7,634 nt of DNA from Deltaproteobacteria bacterium (GTDB lineage Bacteria; Desulfobacterota; JAENJC01): assembly GCA_016208525.1 (NCBI GenBank), contig JACQYJ010000163.1, positions 1-7,634 of the forward strand. The letters are read 5' to 3'. The stretch's first letter is position 1, and the number at the start of each line of letters is the position of its first letter. Below are positions 5,892-7,634 of this stretch, piece after piece. The position numbers and the translations under genes are program-made. The notes below the pieces were generated by a model, which was given only the letters and a program-made list of their open reading frames with translations, was not told the DNA's origin and did no database searches.

Positions 5892-6066
5892 GAGCCTCTT
5901 GCAAAAGTCCCCTTTTGTGTCATTCCGAGCGAAGTTGTAGAAACATGGCTTCAGACATGTTAGCAGGCCTAAAGGCCTGTTTCTACGGGATAAAAAAATC
6001 CCCGGCTGAAGTTAACTCCCGCTGGTCGAAATGACAAAACTGCGTTTCTTAGAGTTTTGCAAGTGC
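5892..6066. mobile_element. MITE-like element with GAGCCTCTTGCAAAA end
   Basis: About 175 bp without coding capacity. The left end GAGCCTCTTGCAAAAGTCC (5892-5910) is identical over 19 bases to 7495-7513. The right end carries the inverse, TTTTGCAAG (6055-6063), followed by a diverged TGCC. Just inside, TGTCATT (5918-5924) is matched by AATGACA (6030-6036). At the centre GTAGAAAC (5937-5944) pairs perfectly with GTTTCTAC (5979-5986), enclosing AACATG/CATGTT and the perfect CAGGCCT-AA-AGGCCTG palindrome (5964-5979). GGGAT/ATCCC follows (5987-6002). Nested palindromes with matching ends and no gene are typical of a non-autonomous transposable element. I cannot see clear target-site duplications. 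Confidence 0.65.
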
Positions 6067-6097
6067 CAGTAATTTATATATTGTTTCGGAACTGACA

Positions 6098-6126
6098 CCA
6101 TTTTCCCCATTTTCCACCATTTTTCC
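6098..6126. repeat. Three tandem CCATTTTCC units
   Basis: CCATTTTCC occurs at 6098-6106 and 6107-6115, followed after one A by CCATTTTTCC at 6117-6126. It directly follows the ACTGACA phrase. It is too short to call anything beyond a simple tandem repeat. Confidence 0.5.
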
Positions 6127-6168
6127 AGCAGGTTGTCAACAATGTAGTTTTGACCCTCCTTTTTTTCA

Positions 6169-6197
6169 TTGACAAAAAGGTATAGTTGTAGTAAGGC
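6169..6197 (+). promoter_or_regulatory. Weak candidate promoter and ribosome binding site of the ODP gene
   Basis: A perfect -35 box, TTGACA (6169-6174), is followed after 17 nt by TAAGGC (6192-6197), a poor -10. The same TAAGG also serves as the only candidate ribosome binding site, 9 nt before the ATG. Both roles cannot be filled at once, so the true promoter may lie further upstream. Confidence 0.25.
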
Positions 6198-6205
6198 ATA
6201 TATTT

Positions 6206-7375
6206 ATGGCGCTTACAGGCAAGACAGAGATTGAGGCAGAGATAAAGAAGGCTCTGGAAAAGCCGGGGGTGAAAGAGATGAACATTGATGATTTGAAAGA
6301 TGCCGTAGAGATTAGTGACAATATATACTGGGTAGGTGAAAGGACAAACTCTGTTTTAGAGAGGAATATTTATTTAAGGGTCTTTAAAAATGCCGGACAA
6401 TCCATAAATATGGTGATAGATCCCGGCCCGCCTGAGGATCTGGATATACTTACGAGAAAGGCCGGTAAGATAATCGGCGACATACGAAATATTCATATAG
6501 CGTTTATCAATCATCAGGACCCGGATGTTGGGATGAACGCCGCATATCTTCAGAGGATGCGTTCCAAGATGATGGTTATGGCCACCGATGATACATGGAG
6601 GCTTATAAGATTTTATGGACTCAATCAGCAATATTTCAAATCAGTCAACAGCTTCAAAGGTTATCAGGTAGTCCTTCCCACCGGCCATGCGCTGAAATTT
6701 ATTCCCACTCCGTTCTGTCATTTTAAAGGCGCATGTATGCTCTATGACATAGAGAGCAGAATACTTTTTTCGGGAGACCTGCTCGGCGGCACAGGCGGCG
6801 CTTCCGGTTTATACGCAACCGATGCCAATTGGGAGGGCGTTCAGATTTTTCATCAGCTCTACATGCCCATAAAAGAGGCTATCCAGAGGGCAATAGACGC
6901 TATATGGGCTTTAGAACCGAAACCCATTGCCATAGCCCCGCAACACGGCGGCATTCTGCAAGGAGCAGTTATGGAGCAGTTCCTGGAGCGGCTTTATCGG
7001 CTTCCTGTGGGGCTTGATCTTTTACGTGAGGATAAGGTTAAATTTGCATATATCAACGCAATAAATAATATACTGCATGAGATAAAATCAAAAATAGGAG
7101 AGTCATTCTTTGCCAAAGTTCAAAAAAAATTCCATATAGACGGCAGCTTTCCTGATTTAATAAAGTTGAAAGAAGACATGGTAGTTGATATCAGTGTAGA
7201 TGCGATGACCGGTTTTAAAATCTTTGTGAATGCCCTAACCGTGGAAGGGGAGACGCAGGAGATTAAGAATATCCTTGAAATGCTGGTTGTCAGAGGGTTG
7301 CTGGACAATAACCTTCCTCTGATGGAATTCCACAAAGATGAGGAATTTGATGAAGTGGAACTGTTTGAGGCATGA
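6206..7375 (+). CDS. ODP-type di-iron metallo-beta-lactamase-fold protein (oxygen-binding sensor or enzyme), no flavodoxin domain
   Basis: A 389-aa cytoplasmic protein with the metallo-beta-lactamase fold of flavodiiron proteins and of the oxygen-binding di-iron (ODP) family. Seen directly: HQDPDV (103-108), His172 in TPFCHFKG, SGDLLGG (189-195, Asp191) and PQHGGIL (245-251, His247). Flavodiiron proteins have HxExDH at the first site; here it is H-x-D-x-D-V, so the last histidine is replaced by Val108. That pattern fits ODP proteins, which bind iron and oxygen and can act as sensors, rather than active oxygen or NO reductases (family knowledge). No flavodoxin domain follows; instead there is an unassigned C-terminal region (about 275-389) with helices and a strand pair near 325-346, ending in an acidic tail. 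The gene stands alone, with repeats on both sides. ODP class confident; sensor versus enzyme undecided. Confidence 0.88.
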   Translation: MALTGKTEIEAEIKKALEKPGVKEMNIDDLKDAVEISDNIYWVGERTNSVLERNIYLRVFKNAGQSINMVIDPGPPEDLDILTRKAGKIIGDIRNIHIAFINHQDPDVGMNAAYLQRMRSKMMVMATDDTWRLIRFYGLNQQYFKSVNSFKGYQVVLPTGHALKFIPTPFCHFKGACMLYDIESRILFSGDLLGGTGGASGLYATDANWEGVQIFHQLYMPIKEAIQRAIDAIWALEPKPIAIAPQHGGILQGAVMEQFLERLYRLPVGLDLLREDKVKFAYINAINNILHEIKSKIGESFFAKVQKKFHIDGSFPDLIKLKEDMVVDISVDAMTGFKIFVNALTVEGETQEIKNILEMLVVRGLLDNNLPLMEFHKDEEFDEVELFEA

Positions 7376-7387
7376 AAATCTAATGGA

Positions 7388-7462
7388 GGAGCCTCTTGCA
7401 AAAATATAAAAAAGTTGTCATTCCCGCATTGTTTAAGCGGGAATCCGGTGTTTTATTATAGA
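7388..7462. repeat. Repeat element with GGAGCCTCTTGCAAAA end and ATTCCCGC hairpin
   Basis: GGAGCCTCTTGCAAAA (7388-7403) begins 12 nt after the ODP stop. It is followed by ATTCCCGC (7420-7427), which pairs perfectly with GCGGGAAT (7437-7444), the core of a common dispersed repeat form (GTCATTCCCGC...GCGGGAATCC). This stem precedes CCGGTGTTTTATT and could also help end the ODP transcript. No inverted right end is visible before the next copy, so it may be truncated. Confidence 0.55.
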
Positions 7463-7493
7463 AAATCAGTTCCGTCCCCGAATGGTTAATCTG

Positions 7494-7634
7494 GGAGCCT
7501 CTTGCAAAAGTCCTTAACCACAGGGACACCGAGAAAAGATGAGAGGCACAGAGGACAAAATTATAATATTTAAGAAAAACCTCTGTGTTTCTCTGATTAA
7601 TCTCTGTGAACTCTGTGGTTCAAATAGTTTTGCA
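7494..7634. mobile_element. MITE-like element with CACAGAG palindrome, cut by the window end
   Basis: The left end GGAGCCTCTTGCAAAAGTCC (7494-7513) is followed by a long imperfect palindrome: arm 7516-7554 (starts AACCACAG, ends CACAGAGG) and arm 7580-7620 (starts CCTCTGTG, ends CTGTGGTT). The last seven bases of the window, TTTTGCA (7628-7634), are the inverse of TGCAAAA in the left end. The element therefore probably closes just beyond the window. It has no coding capacity. Its interior differs completely from that of the element at 5892-6066, although the ends are the same. Confidence 0.65.

Larger units (their letters stand above)
5588..6205. other. 618-bp gene-free region filled with repeat remnants
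   Basis: No coding frame here has family support, a ribosome binding site or convincing length. From left to right it holds the toxin-antitoxin promoter region, repeat phrases at 5704-5770, a stretch without recognisable content at about 5800-5890, a MITE-like element at 5892-6066, a further repeat phrase and short tandem repeat at 6077-6126, and the upstream region of the ODP gene. Confidence 0.8.

Noticed and set aside
6098..6126. CCATTTTCC triplet as a small CRISPR array
   Set aside because: Units are only 9-10 bp, adjacent, with no spacers and no cas genes in the window.

Overview
The window reads as ordinary chromosomal DNA of an uncultured anaerobic or microaerophilic bacterium. The mixture of RNase J, a thioredoxin-like [2Fe-2S] ferredoxin, an oxygen-binding di-iron (ODP) protein and very repeat-rich intergenic DNA would suit a Nitrospirota, Desulfobacterota or similar lineage. 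That placement is inferred from gene style only; there is no rRNA or other taxonomic marker here.

Layout. (1) Bases 10-1382 hold four small genes on the + strand: a 74-aa protein of unknown function, a 105-aa [2Fe-2S] ferredoxin, acylphosphatase and single-stranded DNA-binding protein. (2) Bases 1386-3140 encode ribonuclease J; its N-terminus is disturbed by a palindromic repeat and it has no usable start codon behind its best ribosome binding site. (3) Bases 3267-5039 encode an ABC-F ATPase whose second nucleotide-binding domain lacks its first strands. (4) Bases 5064-5587, on the - strand, hold a RelE/ParE toxin and its antitoxin, tail to tail with the ABC-F gene. (5) Bases 5588-6205 contain no gene but several layered repeats, including a 175-bp MITE-like element. 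(6) Bases 6206-7375 encode an ODP-type metallo-beta-lactamase-fold protein. (7) Bases 7376-7634 contain two further elements with the same end sequence, GAGCCTCTTGCAAAA; the last is cut by the window edge.

Functionally, Ssb, RNase J and the ABC-F protein are housekeeping functions (DNA protection, RNA processing, ribosome or translation care). The ODP protein and the ferredoxin-like protein suggest redox or oxygen handling, although they are not in one operon. I see no clear previously undescribed multi-gene system. The unusual content is the damage to gene ends (RNase J start, ABC-F second domain) and the dense set of unrelated palindromic repeats in nearly every intergenic gap.
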